Shown: piece after piece, positions 50,695 to 51,827 of the stretch
Position numbering within the stretch: the first letter of the stretch is position 1
Layout of the letters: each line of letters starts with the position of its first letter
Assembly: GCA_049680625.1 (NCBI GenBank)
Contig: JBAUID010000050.1
Coordinates: 1-51,827 of the forward strand
Direction: 5' to 3'
Origin: JAUIAI01 sp049680625
Lineage (GTDB): Bacteria > Pseudomonadota > Gammaproteobacteria > Burkholderiales > Burkholderiaceae_E
Length of the DNA: 51,827 nucleotides
Position numbers and translations under genes: made by a program
The notes under the pieces: generated by a model
Seen by the model: the letters and a program-made list of their open reading frames with translations, nothing else
Database searches by the model: none
What the model was told of the DNA's origin: nothing

Positions 50695-51827
50695 GTCAAC
50701 CCGATGTTTGTAATGAACCCGCACCGGGACAGGCATTGCAGTGCCAGCGTCATTTGTTTTCGATTCCGGCGGAGCATTGCTGGCTGAATGCGGCTTATAT
50801 GGGGCCGTTACCGGTGCCGGTTCAAGAGGCGGGCGTTCAAGCGATTCGCCAGCGGGCATTCCCGCTGGCGATAAAGCCGGACGATTTTTTTTCGCCGGCG
50901 GAACGCGTACGGCAGCTCTTTGGCCAACTGGTGAATGCTGATCCCGAAAGTATTGCCATTATCCCGACAACCGCATATGGCACAGCCATCGTTGCTGCCA
51001 ATATGTCGCCGCGAGCCGGCCAGAATGTCGTGATGCTCGCTGAACAGTTTCCAAGCAATGTTCATCCGTGGAAAACATGGGTAGAACACGGGGTTGAAAT
51101 GCGCTTCGTCTCACCGCCGGACGGCCCATGGGCGGCAAGCGAGTCTGAAGCGAGCCGCACTACCCGCTGGAATGATGCCTTGATAGCTGCCATTGATGGC
51201 AACACGGCCCTGGTGACAATTGAACAAGCGCACTGGGCGGACGGTAGCTTGTTCGACCTGGTGCGTATTGGTGAGTGTTGTCGTGCCGTGGGTGCTGTTT
51301 ACGTTATCGATGCGACGCAAACGGCCGCGACCATGATTCTGGATTGTCGTCGTATCCGACCCGATGCCTTGATTGTTCATAGCTATAAGGCAATGCTATG
51401 TAATTACGGGCTCGGTTTCGTCGTATTAAGCAACCAATTTGCGAACGGAAAGCCGTTGGAAAACAGTTGGCTGATGCGCGCTGGCAGTGACGATTTTTCG
51501 CGTTTACTTCCGTACCAGGAGGAATACGCTGCGGGTATGCGCCGTTTCGATTCCTCCTTGCGTGGCAATCCGTCACTGATTGGAATGCTGGAAGTATCTT
51601 GTCGGCTGTTGTTGCAATGGCAGCCGGATCGCATTCGCCAGTATCTCCTTGGTATAGAACGCCAGTTTGTCGATCGGGTCCGCGGCCTGGGTTTCCAGGT
51701 AGCCGATGAAGCCGATCGCGCTGCCAATGTTTTTGGACTCGCGCTTCCTGGTGGCATGGACAGTCGTGCAGTTGCTTCTGCCCTGGCTGAAAAAAACATC
51801 CACGTATCGGTTCGTGGGCCGGCAATA
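50691..51827 (+). CDS. Class V aminotransferase-like PLP enzyme (runs off the window)
   Basis: The frame starts at the ATG overlapping the GNAT stop and stays open to the right edge, 379 codons, so the C-terminus is missing. It reads as a fold-type I PLP enzyme of the class V group (cysteine desulfurase/isopenicillin epimerase-like): HCWLNAAYMGPLPVPVQEAG, IIPTTAYGTAIVAANM, EQFPSNVHPW, VTIEQAHWADGSLFDL, the cofactor-pairing Asp in VYVIDATQTAA, and the probable PLP lysine in DALIVHSYKAMLCNYGLGF. It lacks a desulfurase active-site Cys loop as far as visible. Its reaction is unknown; the operon suggests amino-compound catabolism. Confidence 0.85.
   Translation, partial: MSQPDVCNEPAPGQALQCQRHLFSIPAEHCWLNAAYMGPLPVPVQEAGVQAIRQRAFPLAIKPDDFFSPAERVRQLFGQLVNADPESIAIIPTTAYGTAIVAANMSPRAGQNVVMLAEQFPSNVHPWKTWVEHGVEMRFVSPPDGPWAASESEASRTTRWNDALIAAIDGNTALVTIEQAHWADGSLFDLVRIGECCRAVGAVYVIDATQTAATMILDCRRIRPDALIVHSYKAMLCNYGLGFVVLSNQFANGKPLENSWLMRAGSDDFSRLLPYQEEYAAGMRRFDSSLRGNPSLIGMLEVSCRLLLQWQPDRIRQYLLGIERQFVDRVRGLGFQVADEADRAANVFGLALPGGMDSRAVASALAEKNIHVSVRGPAI

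Overview
The window comes from a proteobacterial chromosome. Its core is a complete division and cell wall (dcw) cluster, from mraZ at 18178 to ftsZ at 35408. It is extended by a peroxiredoxin, lpxC, dciA, secA, argJ and a DUF815 ATPase. Several traits resemble Betaproteobacteria (Burkholderiales-like) more than enteric Gammaproteobacteria: rnpB just upstream of mraZ, a peroxiredoxin between ftsZ and lpxC, argJ plus a DUF815 ATPase after secA, and an FtsZ reading DSLIVVLN where E. coli has IPND. MurE carries the DNPR motif, so the wall is meso-diaminopimelate type, and LpxC shows a Gram-negative lipid A maker. The lineage call rests on remembered gene order and motifs, not on a database search.

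Layout. 1-491: a decayed IS1182-type transposase fragment and the open-ended tail of a possible membrane protein. 492-1451 (minus): nitronate monooxygenase. 1564-7969 (minus): a four-gene signalling operon, transcribed as receiver-PP2C phosphatase, hybrid histidine kinase with HPt, HDOD protein and diguanylate cyclase. 8263-12947: metal handling, with an ATM1-type ABC exporter facing cueR-copA, which has a textbook CueR promoter. 13093-16685: a tartrate/malate dehydrogenase-like enzyme, a candidate small RNA, pyrC and a DenD-like dehydrogenase. 16693-17572: a small exported protein of unknown function and rnpB. 18178-37067: dcw cluster, peroxiredoxin and lpxC. 37111-43343: a two-helix membrane peptide, dciA (minus), secA, argJ and the DUF815 ATPase. 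43463 to the right edge: an apparent operon of amidohydrolase, Dpp/Opp-type peptide importer (binding protein, two permeases, fused double ATPase), GNAT acetyltransferase and a class V aminotransferase that runs off the window.

How the genes work together. The dcw block makes UDP-MurNAc-pentapeptide (MurE, MurF, MurD, MurC, Ddl), loads it on lipid (MraY, MurG) and builds septal wall (FtsW, FtsI) under FtsZ, FtsA, FtsQ and FtsL. Most of its genes overlap by 4-11 nt, which suggests translational coupling. murB is not here. The right-hand operon looks like uptake and breakdown of a peptide-like or N-acylated compound, but the substrate cannot be read from sequence.

I found no CRISPR array, prophage, restriction or toxin-antitoxin locus, or tRNA gene. 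No wholly new system is evident. The items most worth a second look are the candidate sRNA at about 14300-14416, the dinucleotide tract inside a possible ftsZ promoter, Lys105 in the FtsZ nucleotide loop, the signalling operon, and the uncharacterised uptake operon at the right edge. Short tandem duplications recur in several spacers and gene ends.
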